Of a stretch of 64,000 bases of DNA, positions 42,842 to 54,493 are shown in pieces. The position numbers were made by a program, and so were the translations under genes. The stretch is from contig NC_087063.1 in the NCBI RefSeq assembly GCF_963678635.1, forward strand, positions 43,722,759 through 43,786,758. Direction: 5' to 3'. Numbering within the stretch: position 1 is the first letter of the stretch; every line of letters begins with the position of its first letter. The notes beneath the pieces were generated by a model. The model worked only from the letters and a program-made list of their open reading frames with translations, was not told the DNA's origin and ran no database searches. This DNA is from Symsagittifera roscoffensis (lineage: Eukaryota > Xenacoelomorpha > Acoela > Convolutidae).

Positions 42842-43244
42842 TTTAGCTCATAAATTACTAAATTATTATTATTCAATAACTAATAACCTCAAATGTCTCT
42901 GTTAGTTATCAATTCAGTTTAATTGTAAAGTTAATTATCGCAACTTCTTCAATAAAACAAAACTTATTTGATGAAATGATATTTGTCAACATGGCTCATC
43001 ATTGTTTACCAAATAAGATGTTCACCTTATGTCTTGTCATGGTGGCTATTTTGATCATACCTGAACTGAAATTAGAATCATCTATGAATGAGCTTTTGTA
43101 GAACTTTTGAATAAGCTTTCACTTCTAGCCCATAAAAGCCACTATTTTGATTTCTATTTAGGCTTTGGTATCAGTCAAACGTGACAAACGGAACCCTTTT
43201 TTCAGCTAAAACTAAGATATGTAAATTGCTGTAATAGGTAGAGA
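42842..43244. other. Upstream flank of gene B, no gene recognised
   Basis: AT-rich DNA ahead of the gene B start codon, and the probable promoter region. No defined motif can be assigned. Confidence 0.4.
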
Positions 43245-43430
43245 CAGGGTCGGATTTAGGGTGGAGGGGGGAGGTCGGAGGGGGGGGGGCGGACGCTTCT
43301 ACTTCAGGGATTCGACCCCCTCCCGACCCAAAGGCCCCTTTGTACTATTTTGAGAAATCCATGTTTGGTGATAGACCCTAAAATTTCTACTAATTTTGAT
43401 GGGGGAGCGCGCCCCTCAAGGTTTTTTTAA
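43245..43430 (-). mobile_element. hAT-like MITE family A, copy 6, truncated
   Basis: The left end is CAGGGTCGGATTTAGG, followed by the CAGGGATTCGACCCCCT block, ACCCAAAGG, AAATCCATG and a GGGGGAGCGCGCC block. The other half is missing. Confidence 0.8.
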
Positions 43431-44374
43431 TAATTAATAATCCTTAATTTTAATACTCTTGAGAGCCAATTTGTTGGTAAAACAATGTATTGAAATCAGC
43501 TTAGAATTAAATAATGTTGGTTTATTGTGTTTAATGTTTCAAAATTGGCTCAAAAAGGAAGCGCATTGCACCAGAGCTAAAAACGCATTTGCAAAACAAG
43601 ATACTCAAATGTTGATTTTAGGGGAAGAGACAAAGAATTTTTTGCAGCTTTGTTAGGCAAGAAAGGTGAGCTGAGCTTATTTTATTAGTTGATCTGATTA
43701 AAGAAGCACATGAGAAATATAAATGAAAAAGGTTCTGAATTTGAAGGACGAAAAATTTTCATCCTTGTTTTCTATGTTGTGATTCTCTCATTGAAATGTT
43801 TATTTGCCGGCAAAAAACTTGTTTCAGTTTCTTCAAAAGTTCAAACAATAATATGCGTCTATAAAGAAAAAATATGACGAGTTCCATTATTGAAATAGGC
43901 TTAATCTAATCAGTGCAGGTTTCTTTGCTGCTTGCAAATTATTTGCAGGCTCCTCCCTCCTCCCTACACTTCAAATTTTCCATAGTAATAAACATTTATG
44001 TGATACCATGACCAAATGTCTAATACTTTGCCGTGAAGTAAAAAAAAAACAAATATGCTCAGAATTGTTAGTTTTTCCACCATGCAAAGTTGCATTTCAT
44101 ATATCATCAGGATGGTTTGAGAAATTTCTATCAAAACCATTTATTTCATCAACCAAAAATAGGCATGGATACCAAAACCAGCATGGGCATCTTCTGTCAG
44201 ATTCTTTTTCTAAAACAGAAACATAAGTTGAAAAGTAGTTGCTAATTTAAACTTTTTCCGATGGTCGAATTTTCAGTTTTTGTTTTATTTCTTTTTGAAA
44301 ACACGATTTTTTAGAGGCAACAAAAATACCATAGTCAGCCCTACAAAATTCATGTATGAGGCTCATGCTGAGAA
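43431..44374. other. Intergenic, no gene recognised
   Basis: Frames of 65 and 72 codons without recognisable domains. Nothing else stands out. Confidence 0.5.
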
Positions 44375-44490
44375 AATTGGGCACTTTTTGGACAATTTTT
44401 TCAGGCATTTTTTGGACAGTTTTGACCAAAAATATGCGTTTTTTTTTCGGCGCGCACTCCCCGTTCAAAATTAGTTTATATTTTTACTTG
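44375..44490 (+). mobile_element. hAT-like MITE family A, copy 7, inner fragment
   Basis: GGGCACTTTTTGGACAATTT, then CAAAAATATGCG, TTTCGGCGCGCACTCCCC and AAAATTAGTTTATAT follow the family order. The termini are absent. Confidence 0.65.
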
Positions 44491-44554
44491 TATATACTCC
44501 GAAATTTAGGGAACCAATTTATGAAAAACACGAAGTTGAGGACTTAAAAATACA

Positions 44555-44942
44555 AACAAGACTGCTCAATTGTCTGTTATCAAGGCAAAGCTTTGAATGT
44601 TTTGACTACACCTCGAGGTCAATTAGAATGTTCATTGGTTGAAAAATTGACGAAACAAACGAAAACAAAAAAAATTGTTTCATTTTTTTTCTTCAATATA
44701 CACCCCGCCACACACACACACACAAACACTAACTTTGCAAAAAATGATGACAAGTATAACATCTTTGTAAAATTGAGCTCAAAAAATCAATAGCTTTCAG
44801 ATATTATTTAAAAAATCTGCCAACATTGTTATTTTCGACTGAATAAAACTAAGTTAACTAGTCAAAAATTGACTAAATAGAATAAACGGCCCTAGCATAA
44901 ATATTCCGTTTTCTCCTGAATTTGGAGCATTAAAGACAAGTG
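44555..44942 (+). repeat. Dispersed repeat family B, diverged copy with CA repeat
   Basis: Starts CAAGACTGCTC, then TCAAGGCAAAGCTTTGAA (hairpin-capable, altered from the consensus). It contains a short (CA)n run near 44710 and ends with AAATATTCCG and GGAGCATTAAAG in the place of the usual GTCGGAACAATAA. Confidence 0.6.
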
Positions 44943-45462
44943 AGAGATAACACAAAAAAATATCGGATAAGTGTTTCTGTTGGAAATTCACACAAAAATT
45001 GAAGAATTTCAAGAATGTCTTTTTGTATAAAAAAATTCCATAAAAAATCAGGATAAGGCTTGAATTAATGTTTTCATAAAAATGAGACACATTTTAAATG
45101 TGTTACGGTACTGAAAAATGTTTTGAAACTTCTGATGACATTTCAAAACTTCATAATTTTTCTGATTTGTTTGATAAACGCCTTTTGACGCTTCTTCTTT
45201 TGCTGCAGTTAATTCAAACCGAGTTATTTTAAAGCAAACGTGAAATGGTTTTGGTATGCATAAAATTTTAACCATTAGATTTTAACCAATAGTTCGTTTC
45301 TGTGCAAGCAGCAATTGATGTTCACGTACAACAGAGTTTTTGAAGAAGTTTAAAAGAGAAAACACAGATAGTGTAGCGATTATGTTATTCGGCAGCTAAT
45401 GGTTTCTGGTATATTTCAACTTTCTGAAAACAGTACTAATCTATGATATAGAAAATTAACTT
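44943..45462. other. Intergenic, no gene recognised
   Basis: AT-rich, short frames only, between two copies of repeat family B. Confidence 0.5.
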
Positions 45463-45945
45463 TATTGTTCCGACTTTCAAACCGAAAATAACGCAATATT
45501 TGTGCTCGGGGTGGGTTTTTTTCTAGACAATTTTTGACTTTTCAACTAGCCTTTTTTGACGCAAATTTTCTATGTTATTCAAAACTTATGGTTGATCTCA
45601 GCTTAAATTCGAAAAGATATTTCACCTGTGATCAATTTTTGTAAAGTTGTGGGAGTTTAAAGATTGTCATTTTGACCAATTTTGGATAATTAACGCGCGA
45701 TTTAATCCCTCTTAGAAATCATTCCAAATGGGTCGAAGGAAGCTTATTTGCCATTATTGATTTGTAAGTATGAGCGAAACTTATCTTTTTTTTTTATTTT
45801 ATGTGGCGTGTACATTAAATCTCAAATTAAAAAAAAATTTCATTTTGTTTTATTACATTTATTTTTTTTTCACGTTTTCACTGCTGCATAGACCTGAAAA
45901 GGCAGTTGGAACATTCAGGGCTTTGCCCTAATACGAGCAGTCTTG
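45463..45945 (-). repeat. Dispersed repeat family B, near-complete inverted copy
   Basis: Begins ATTGTTCCGACTTTC and ends CAGGGCTTTGCCCTAATACG followed by AGCAGTCTTG: the mirror image of copy 3 over its whole length, with the CAGGGC ttt GCCCT hairpin near the right end. Confidence 0.75.
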
Positions 45946-45959
45946 TTATTTTCAAAACA

Positions 45960-46190
45960 ATTTTAAAAATCATCGCAGTACAAGACGTATTAAGTACAGA
46001 GTGCTAAATTTCGTTCCTAGTAATGTAGCTTGTATGACAACTAGCCTGCTTCAACCAATTTCGACGGATTTGGCAGAAGCATTAATAGTGCGAAATACAT
46101 CGCTCGTTAAATGTCCCAAATTGGCCATATTAGCGATAATTAAAAAATATCACAACAGTTGAAATGTACTCTTCGTGCAATTTTCTATCT
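45960..46190 (+). repeat. Dispersed repeat family B, partial direct copy
   Basis: TTCAACCAATTT, GCGAAATACATCGCTCGTTA and TGTCCCAAATTGG follow the family core. It lies next to the inverted copy at 45463-45945, giving a head-to-head pair. Confidence 0.6.
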
Positions 46191-46870
46191 ACTGAGTGAT
46201 AATCAAACAATTGACACTAACTAAGCTAATATCACACCTGCTTTTAACATGCTATTGAACAAATGCTATATAGCATCAGTGAAAACTTTTCACGAACCTC
46301 TCTATTTGCGTCTAGGGTTGAAAAAAGTGGACTTCTCAATATGACACTACGCACCAGTTGTGTAAATTTTTCCAACACTCCGAGTGCTTGAAGTTTTAAA
46401 TCATGTTTATGCTTGTGATCTGATTTTTATCAGCAATCAGATTCCCTTGACGTTGAGGCAACATTACTGAGCCCAGAAAAATAAAAAACCAAAAAATGCA
46501 GTGGTGCAACTGGAATTTTTCCTGAAGAAGTGAATTGCTCACATGTTGGTTTTTCACCTTGTAGATGAATCGTCTTAACTTTTAACTAATCTCCGAAGTT
46601 CTACAAGAGTTAGTATGACTAGTTAACTCTCTACTTTATAGAAGTGTACGAAAATCATTTTTTTTTTCAACTAAGAATCAGTTGTACTCGTGTTTTTTCA
46701 AACAAAAGTCCAAAGTTCTCAATGAAATTCCGAGTTATAACAACAGGCAGTAGCGTGACCAGCGGGTGTGAGGGGAAGCGACTGTCGCTCAATCATTTCT
46801 GGTTGCCAAATTTATCGACAGCGAGGCCAAAAAAATTTTCTGACCAATTAATTTGAAAAAAATTGCGAAA
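46191..46870. other. Intergenic, no gene recognised
   Basis: One 70-codon frame without recognisable domain. AT-rich and otherwise featureless to reading. Confidence 0.5.
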
Positions 46871-47097
46871 AGCAGCTCGAATCTACTCAACAATCTCTCT
46901 CCCCCCCCCCCTATTGTATTTACTAAAGAATCTCTACCCCTATAAATAAAAACAGTAAATTCGCACTAGAGTGTTGTACGTAAATTCGATTTTTGCTGCA
47001 TTCTGATTGGTCGAAAAATCGCTGCAAGTAATCTGCTTAACAATCTCCCCCTTTCTTGAAAGGGGGGGGATAGATTGCTAAGTAGATCCGGCAGCTC
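46871..47097. mobile_element. MITE family C, copy 2, with 8-bp TSD
   Basis: The element is 46879-47089 (211 bp). Ends GAATCTACTCAACAATCT and, inverted, GGATCTACTTAGCAATCT are followed by C runs. Flanks AGCAGCTC and GGCAGCTC differ at one base. The inside shares GAATCTCTACCCCTATAAA-like sequence with copy 1. Confidence 0.85.
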
Positions 47098-47478
47098 GGC
47101 TCAATAAGAACACGTTTTGATCGAAGAACGAGAGAAAAGAAAAATCCATTTTTTTGGTCAAAACTTCTGTATTTTTCGAAAACACCATTTTATTCTGAAA
47201 AACTGCCTGTATCCCACAAAAACAGTAAATGATGGTCGTTTTAGGGCATCAGCAGAAAATTCAGTTCACCGTTCGTTTTTTCCCAAAAAGTTTCTGCGCA
47301 AACCATTGTCAATATGCGGTAGTTTAAATATATTATTATCATTATAAAATCAAAAAGTAAACATCAATATTTTAACAGGAAAGTTCAAGCTTATACATGT
47401 TGCATGGTGCAGCTACTGAAGTTCCGTTTTTTGTCTAAATACTTGATCAATTGCTCTGTTGTTCTTTCCATTTTGCTT
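47098..47478. other. Downstream flank of gene C, no gene recognised
   Basis: Contains a 76-codon plus-strand frame without recognisable domain. Expected to hold the 3' UTR of gene C. Confidence 0.45.
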
Positions 47479-50400
47479 CTAAAACTTCATTTTGATAAAG
47501 AAAGCGAGTGCAGCTGCGACCACGGCGGGCCCAAATCCTAGCCAGGGGACGATAGAACCGTAGCCCATAGAACCCCTGTCAATATTTTCACTGTGATAGG
47601 CCAAAGTCGCGCAGATGTTAGCCAGTGTGAGAATTACGGCTCAACAAAACAGTTGCAAACTATACATTATTCATTTTCATGATTTTTGCGTTGGTTATAA
47701 CATCAGTTTTTAAACACAACTTTTTTTTTCTTTTTTTGGAATAAATTTGTTTTATAGTCCACCAATACAGTATCGATTTAATGTCCGGACAAAACGACGA
47801 AAACTAGGATTTTAGAGCGCGTTTTTTTCCAAAATAGGTTCACATGAAACCAAAAGATCAGAACAAAAATTACACTGAGTTTTACTGGAATTAATATGGG
47901 GCAATTTATTTTAGGAAACTCGCACCCAGAATTTTACCACAAAAACGTTTTGTTTTGGCTCCGTTGAAGCAATCAGAAAATTATTTCGTTTTGAGGCTTA
48001 AAACTTAGTTTTTTAATCATAATCCTAATGTAGTCGCTGTCCAAAAAGAGTGTTTATCCACTGTCTGAGTGATCCGATTCACCTTAGTGCTCTGGATCAC
48101 TGCCTCTTCGAGTCCTGTTTTAAAGCGTTTTGCTGTTTCAGGATTTTCGAATCTAGTTGAAACTTGTTATCTTGCATGAAATTTAAAAAAAAAAACGAAA
48201 AAATAAGGCAGAAGTGTAAAAGTGAAAATAAATAGTATGTGGCACTTGGATCAGTTTAGAACAGTTTAGACTACAACTGGACCAGTTAAGCCCTCATCAA
48301 AATTCGCCATAATCCTGCACCTATTTTTTAGAGTTCAGAAGTGTTTTTTTTTCTCATCTTCATTTCGTGGATGGTTCTGAAACTTTATTTTTGCTTAATT
48401 TGGAAAAAATATATATTTTTTTTACACCTGATTTGAAAACCGAAAAAATTCAATGGGTTTTCAAAAATTCCAATTTTTGAGGCTTTATTGACTGCTTTTC
48501 AACGCAAAATGTTCATTTTGACATAATTTGCAAGTCTATTTTATTTTATTTCAGTGTCACGAGACATAGAAGTGTCAAGTTTTTGATTTCGACAGCAAAT
48601 GAACGATTTTTTTTTCACGATTTTGTCGTTTTCTCTACAAGTTATATTTGGTTCATTTTTGACACATGCTAGATGAAACTATTTGAAAGGGCTTAATCGG
48701 GCAAACATTTGAGAGCACCCGTTTCGATGGCCTAAATTAGCCAGTATATCAAAACTAATTTGAGAGGTGTTCATGTAGTGAAAACATCCTCGCAAACAAT
48801 GTAAGGAACGAATAATAACGTGCTCAAATTAGTTTTTTGGGAAGCTAATGAGCTTGATTTACACATGCCGCCAAAAAACGATCGATAACAGAAGTACAAA
48901 GAGCTACTTGGCCCGGCGTTGAAAACGGGTTAAATCTGTTTTGACGCCGCCACACACATTGAAAGTTAGCAGAAAAATGGACAAATTTTGCGCTCAACAT
49001 AACTGCTAATGAGAATCCTGTGCATAGATTGGAGCAGTATTTTTTTGAAGTATCTGCTCCTCAGAAATATTTGACTTATTTTGATTCTCAGCTAGAAACT
49101 GTTCATAAATTGTACTTTTTTGACGCCTGACCATATAATTCTTTTAATTATGTTCTCTTTTGCTCCCAAAGAAATAATTTTGGCTTTATTAATTCACATA
49201 TCTTGCTCATTAATTCACATAATTCAGAACATTAACTCTCATAATTCACATTTCAGCACAATAATTCAAAGTATTTCCCATTAATTGACGATGTTTTTTC
49301 CACAGCAAGAACACCTCTAAAATTTTCGGTTTTTGATATACTGGCCAAAGTTCGCCTTTGAAATCAGTATTCTCAAACTTTGGCCCAATTAAGCCCTTTT
49401 AAACAGTTTCATCCAGCATGTGTCAAAAATGAACCATATTATCTTAAATAGATGCAGAAAAAACGACAAAAATGTGGAAAAAAATCGTTCGTTTGCTCGT
49501 TGAGATTAAAAACTTAAAAATGTCTCTGTCCCATATCAGTATATTTGTCTAAATTGAGCCAACTATAAGGAGCTAATTTGAGACCCAGTATAACGAGACA
49601 AAGTAAAACTCTGAGAAAATTTTGTTCTTTCAATTTTCGGCTAATGTCAACCCAATTTGAGAAACTTTCATTTCGTTCAAAGTTGAACTTTGGTACTTAA
49701 AGATCTGTTTTAGAAAATTGCTAACTTAAATTTGTCATCTGAGCCCGAACTTTTTGCAACTCTCAATACCGTGAGTGGAGCAAGTGGCCATTGAGATTAT
49801 GTTAAATACATTTCCCACAAAAAAAAACGCCAGCCAAGGAGATTGCAGCACACACTCCTGTCCCGTAGCTAAGAATAAAAAAAGTCCTCGCAGACCTTAT
49901 CCGGGTCGCAAACTCGCCAGTCCAGTATTTGTCACCGTCATCTGAGGCTAAAAAAATAATTAGCGTATAATTTATACAAAGAAATATTGAGGTTGAAACC
50001 TCAGCCTTCTTTTAGGTCAGCCATTTTGAAACTTATAGCTCCAACAATATCTTACAAGATTTTCTGCACGGCATTTTTCGGTGCGCCCTCTTCACTAAAG
50101 ACTACTATTTTTTGGAATGAACATTGACTTTAGAAAAAATGAAGAATTGGTCGGTCGAAGTTGGATATGAGGAAATAACAGTAAAAAGTGGGCTATTCGG
50201 AAAACTTTGGCAACCAAGATTGCTCCTGGATTGCTGGTGATCCGTTACTGAAATGTTGACTCCGTCCATTTTACAATTTTCGGTATTTATTCGAACTAGA
50301 TGTCAATAAGCGCTTAACTTTTCAGAATCTCTTCAATTATTCTGTTACATTGATAACATGTAATAACTGTTTCTCTGTAAGGGGCGGATCTAGGATTTTC

Positions 50401-51257
50401 TTGAGGGGGGGGGGGGGGGGGGAGGGGGGGGGGGTTGATTTTCCGAACGCTCCTAGAAAACAATAGACCCTACTTTGGCAAAAAAAATTCTTGAAAAGTA
50501 AGTCAAAAATGCCGTTTTTGGGCACTTTTTTGAAAACTTAGACCAAAAATTGTGCTCTTCCCTTCAAAATTAGTATATGTTGCGCCTTCAGACAAACTTC
50601 AGGGTTCATCAGCTAAAAATGGATGTCATAAAATAATAGCAAGGACCCTTTGGTTGCTGAGTCCCCCCGTAAATATGTTAATATGCAGAGTTAGAGCAAC
50701 TAAGATTGGGAGAATATAGTATTTTTGAATAATGCATTCAGAGAATTAAATGACATGATAACTAAGGATCACAAAATAACAGTTAGTTAAAAACTGACTA
50801 ACTAATTAGCTTGTGATCACTCATTGACCTTCTCTGAGTTTAATCAGTTTCGACTAGTTGACATACGCCGGATTAATCTCTTTAATGAATCTGTCTCACC
50901 TCGGAGTAGTTTGACCCCAACAAAATACGCCCATGATCTCCGCAATTCTTCACTGAATTTTTTCCTATTTTGATTTTTTGAAAGGCTCTTTTTCTAATAA
51001 CATTCCGATGTTTTCTATAGTCTATTACGGTCAGCTGGTATCCAATTTAGGCCATAGAGGCACCCATACAAGGCCATACTTAACTCACCATAGCTGAAAC
51101 AATTTTTTCCAAAGCAGATTTTCCACAGTCCCACAAGTAATTTGTCAGAACCACTGCCCCAGTGGTATCCATCGTGACTGTTGGAAAAGCAGGCGCAAAA
51201 CACACTCAGGACAACCATGAAGACACCCAACAAAACAAAAAGCAGCTTGTTGTCCAT
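47479..51257 (-). CDS. PMP22/EMP/MP20-like tetraspan protein, gene C, frame broken in exon 2
   Basis: Exons, minus strand: 51089-51257, 49770-49947 and 47479-47639. Intron borders are GT-AG, in phase 1 at the same sites as in genes A and B. I chose the ATG at 51257 (MDNKLLF) over the in-frame ATG at 51281, because it matches the start of the paralogues and has a better context. Exon 1 has segment 1, GYHW and GLWKICFGKNC (C-x4-C). Exon 2 has FATRIRSARTFF and segment 2. Exon 3 has LTLANICATLAYH, YGSIVPW and segment 4, ending KMKF. In exon 2 a run of nine T (about 49813-49821) shifts the frame. With eight T the three exons give 168 codons, the same length as gene B. It is a recent pseudogene, a polymorphism or a base-calling error. 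Confidence 0.75.
50379..50935 (+). mobile_element. hAT-like MITE family A, copy 8, split by a solo LTR
   Basis: The left end is AAGGGGCGGATCTAGGATT with a long G run. The middle blocks (GCCGTTTTTGGGCACTTTTT, AAAATTAGTATATG, AAAAATGGATGTC) are in family order. The right end is reconstituted from CCCCCGTAAATA before and CGCCCATG after the inserted LTR (50676-50922). It lies in intron 1 of gene C. The flanks match only loosely (five of eight), so it is old. Confidence 0.75.
50676..50922 (-). mobile_element. Copia-type solo LTR with 5-bp TSD
   Basis: 247 bp with TGTTAATATGCAGAGTTAG at the left and TTTGACCCCAACA at the right. The start (CAGAGTTAGAGCAA) and inner parts resemble the 269-bp LTR of the copia element at 18042, but are clearly diverged. 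It is flanked by AAATA (50671-50675 and 50923-50927). No internal region remains, so it arose by recombination between two LTRs. Confidence 0.85.
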
Positions 51258-52342
51258 TTGAATGCCGCAATTAAATACCAATGGGTGACTGAGAAGTGAG
51301 TGACTGAGACTTAGATTTAAATAGGCGACTTAGAAGTGAGTTAAAGACCAATAGGTGTTTGTAAGAGTATTGGCTGATGAAAGTAAACAATTTTATGTAC
51401 TATTCGATGCCAGAATAGTTAAATGAAAGATCAAGTTTCAATGTTTCACATCAACCCAACCCTTCAGTTGTTTCTTTCCACATTTTGTATTAGCATATGT
51501 ACTTAGACCGATTCCTGTATCTGATCAGCATCGTCGTTTTTTTTATTGCTCAATGAAGGAAAATCAACGTTTCAAGCCCTCGTTCAACAAAACTGTCTCA
51601 TAACACCCCACCCCCCTCCAGCATTTTGCATTTGACTTCTATCTTGAAAAAATTGGCAAATTCTGCGAGAGTATACGAATAGATCGCAAATCTTTTTAAT
51701 TGACATAAAAAGTATACCTACCTTCTATAATTTTTCCAGGCAGAATATTTCATCATTTTTTGGATCTTTTTGAAACTAAATCGTCGAATAAATTTCATAC
51801 GGATATCAACAATACAACGCTGTTTTAAAAAATCTGAAAAAAAAGGTGAGGAAAACCTGAAACTTTTCATGAAAGTTGTTTGAAGGTTCACCAGGATTAG
51901 TATGATGCAAGTTTGTGTTCAGACCCACTATTTTGCTGTTTAAAAAAAGTTTGGCAAAAGTTTGAAAAACTGCTGGGTCAATTTTGCTAGACAAAACCAA
52001 AAAAGAAACCCCTTGAGTGGCGGTCGAATCCCTGCCCACCCTAACTCCCGCCCTGCTGTTTATAATAGCTAAAACAACCTTAAACTTTTAACATCAAGTT
52101 ACAACAAGAAAAAAAGGGAATTCGGCATCTCATCGAGTTTTCTAATATAATTGAACAGCCTAAAGTTTTGAAACTAGTTTTTCTCGACACTGAGATTATT
52201 TTTTCTGTTTTTAGACATCAAATCACGTCTTAAAGAGCGTTGATATGATTTTTTAAATTCCCGTACGAGTTTATTGCGTTGGTCAAACTCGGCTAAAAGC
52301 AGGACATACGCCATAGTTTTTCCCACTTCACGAAGAGCTTAA
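51258..52342. other. Upstream flank of gene C and intergenic DNA
   Basis: Immediately upstream of the start codon, ACTGAGAAGTGAGT and GGTGAC-type short repeats (51283-51360) occur. The rest is AT-rich with no gene recognised. Confidence 0.45.
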
Positions 52343-52741
52343 GACATAATGGATTCGATCCCCCCCTCAGGGATTCGACCCCCTGCCGACCAAAAGGGTA
52401 CAAAAGGGTCCCTATTTTGTACTATTTTGAGATATCCATTTTTGGTGACGGACACTACAATTTTTCTATAAGCGCCTTTGGCGCCAATATATACTAACTT
52501 TGAGGGGGGTTTGAGGGGGGAGCGCGCGCCGAAAAAACGCAATTTTTTAGTCAATATTTTCCAAAAAAAAGACTAAAAACGTATTTTTGGCCTGATTTTT
52601 CAAAAATTTTGCCTGCGGCGCAGAAAATCTGGCCAAAACACAGTCTCGGCAGAGCTCGGAAAATAAATTTGGTCGGCCTAAAAAAATTTGGTGGATACCC
52701 CCCCCCCCCCTGAGCCTGAGAAAATCCTAGATCCGCCCCTG
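52343..52741 (-). mobile_element. hAT-like MITE family A, copy 9
   Basis: The full inner sequence is in family order, with right terminus CCTAGATCCGCCCCTG. The left terminus is degraded after CCCCCCCTCAGGGATTCG. The GGCGCCAATATATACTAA and CTGCGGCGCAGAAAA blocks are clear. Confidence 0.85.
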
Positions 52742-53529
52742 AATTTTCTTAAATTGCATAAAATAGAAAAGTGCTTTTTAGATGAATCATCTGCTTTTTG
52801 GCGGTGATATTTTTACGAGAAAAACAGAAGTCGCAAAAACACTGTATACGCAATAAATCATGTTCTTTCACTCTATTTTTGCGCTTGGATCGTTTGAACT
52901 ACAAAAAAGTTTTAGTTGATTAAAATAGTTAATCGTTCGGAGCCGGCAATTACCTTGCCCTCACTAACTGAAAAAAAAAACAATATAAATTTTGAATTTT
53001 AGATCATCGCAAAATATTGAAGTTTACAGATAAAGCTTCGTGCAAAGTTCAAGCTTTTGTTTTTATCAGTTTTTGTCAGTTTTCTCATTTTTTTTGGGAA
53101 ATTATAAAAACAATTGATGTTAGTAAATCATTAAGTGCCTCCTTTGAAGTAGGCAAATGTGTCTGCATAAGTTATTGAAATAAATACAATTGACTTTTGT
53201 AAACTATTCAAATCGTTCTGAGAGCTGAAAAGGAAAAAAATGTCAGTTTGATTGCATTGTCGTGCAGGAACAACCATCTGAAAGAAACGTCACTTGGGGT
53301 TCCATCAAAACACTGCTTTTATCAGTAGCCAAAAACTCATACGACGAAAAAAGGTGCAAAAACGGACTCAAAAAACTAAATCAAAAAACTGAGTAATGAA
53401 TAACTGATTGAATGAAAAGTTGATAATAGTGCTAAATTTTTTAGCATGTGCAAAAAATGGCTCAAAATATTTTGACGCATTTGGTACTCCAAGCATGCAT
53501 TAGGCTCATTGGATATTTTGTGGATTTGG
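52742..53529. other. Intergenic, no gene recognised
   Basis: AT-rich DNA without a convincing frame or repeat. Confidence 0.5.
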
Positions 53530-53957
53530 TATCAATTCAGGAGCGGATTTAGGGGGGAGGGGGGTATGGACGCCCCCATCAGGGATTCGACACCCTGCCG
53601 ACCCAAAGGGTCCCCCCTTTGATACTTTTTCAGAAATCCATTTTTGGTGACGGACCTTAAAATTTTTCTAATAACGCCCTTCGCCGCCAATATATACTAA
53701 TTTTGAGGGGGGAGCGCGCGCCGAAAAACGCGATTTTTTGGTAAAATTTTCCAAAAAGTGCCTAAAAACGACTTTTTTTCAAAATTTTACCTGCGGCGTA
53801 CAAATTTCGGCCAAAACAGGGTTTTGTAGTGATTTGGGAGAGCTCAGTTAATCAATTTGGTCGACCTAAAAAAAAAAGGTCGACAAAATTTTAGATTTTT
53901 TTTTAAAATCCGCCCCCCCCCCCTCGAGAAAATCCTAGATCCGCCCCTGTATCAATT
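53530..53957 (-). mobile_element. hAT-like MITE family A, copy 10, complete with 8-bp TSD
   Basis: The element is 53538-53949 (412 bp), ends CAGGAGCGGATTTAGG and CCTAGATCCGCCCCTG. It is flanked by perfect TATCAATT duplications (53530-53537 and 53950-53957). Confidence 0.93.
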
Positions 53958-54493
53958 ACTGAGTGTCTTCAAAAAATTTTTGCAGCTGGCGTATTTCATT
54001 TTCAGATGAGACGACCATTTACACAAACATAAGACTGTTAAAGGAGACGACTAGCATACGAGCTATTTAATTCTCAATGATGCAGAAATTATTTCGGCTC
54101 TAATTTTTACCTACTGGCAACTCTTTTTCGGCACTGGGTAATTGTTCCTAACCCTCGCAAGCAATTAAGGCGAACCGTTGTTGGTGTTGAACGACTGATC
54201 TTCCAATTAAGAAGAAAAATTTGGCAATTTCTTCTTCTATATCATATTGCTCCAATGTTCTTGAAAATTATGATGCCGCTACTTTTTAACTGGTCGCTTT
54301 TGGCAGAGTTTTTTTTATTCCATCTGAAAGATAGCGATGTCCAGAGCTCAAAATATGAAAATTTTTATTTAAGAAAATTTGCTCAAGTAAAGAGGTATTG
54401 AATCTACTACTTTTTTGCAAATAAATGTAATTGGGACCAATAACTCATACGTTTCGATCGGCACCCTGAATCCTTACCGCGGCAAACTACATC
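53958..54493. other. Intergenic with a family B fragment
   Basis: Around 54270-54360 the inverse of the inner part of repeat family B is visible (TTTTTAACTGGTCGCTTTTG, then CAGAGCTCAAAATATG). No gene is recognised. Confidence 0.5.
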
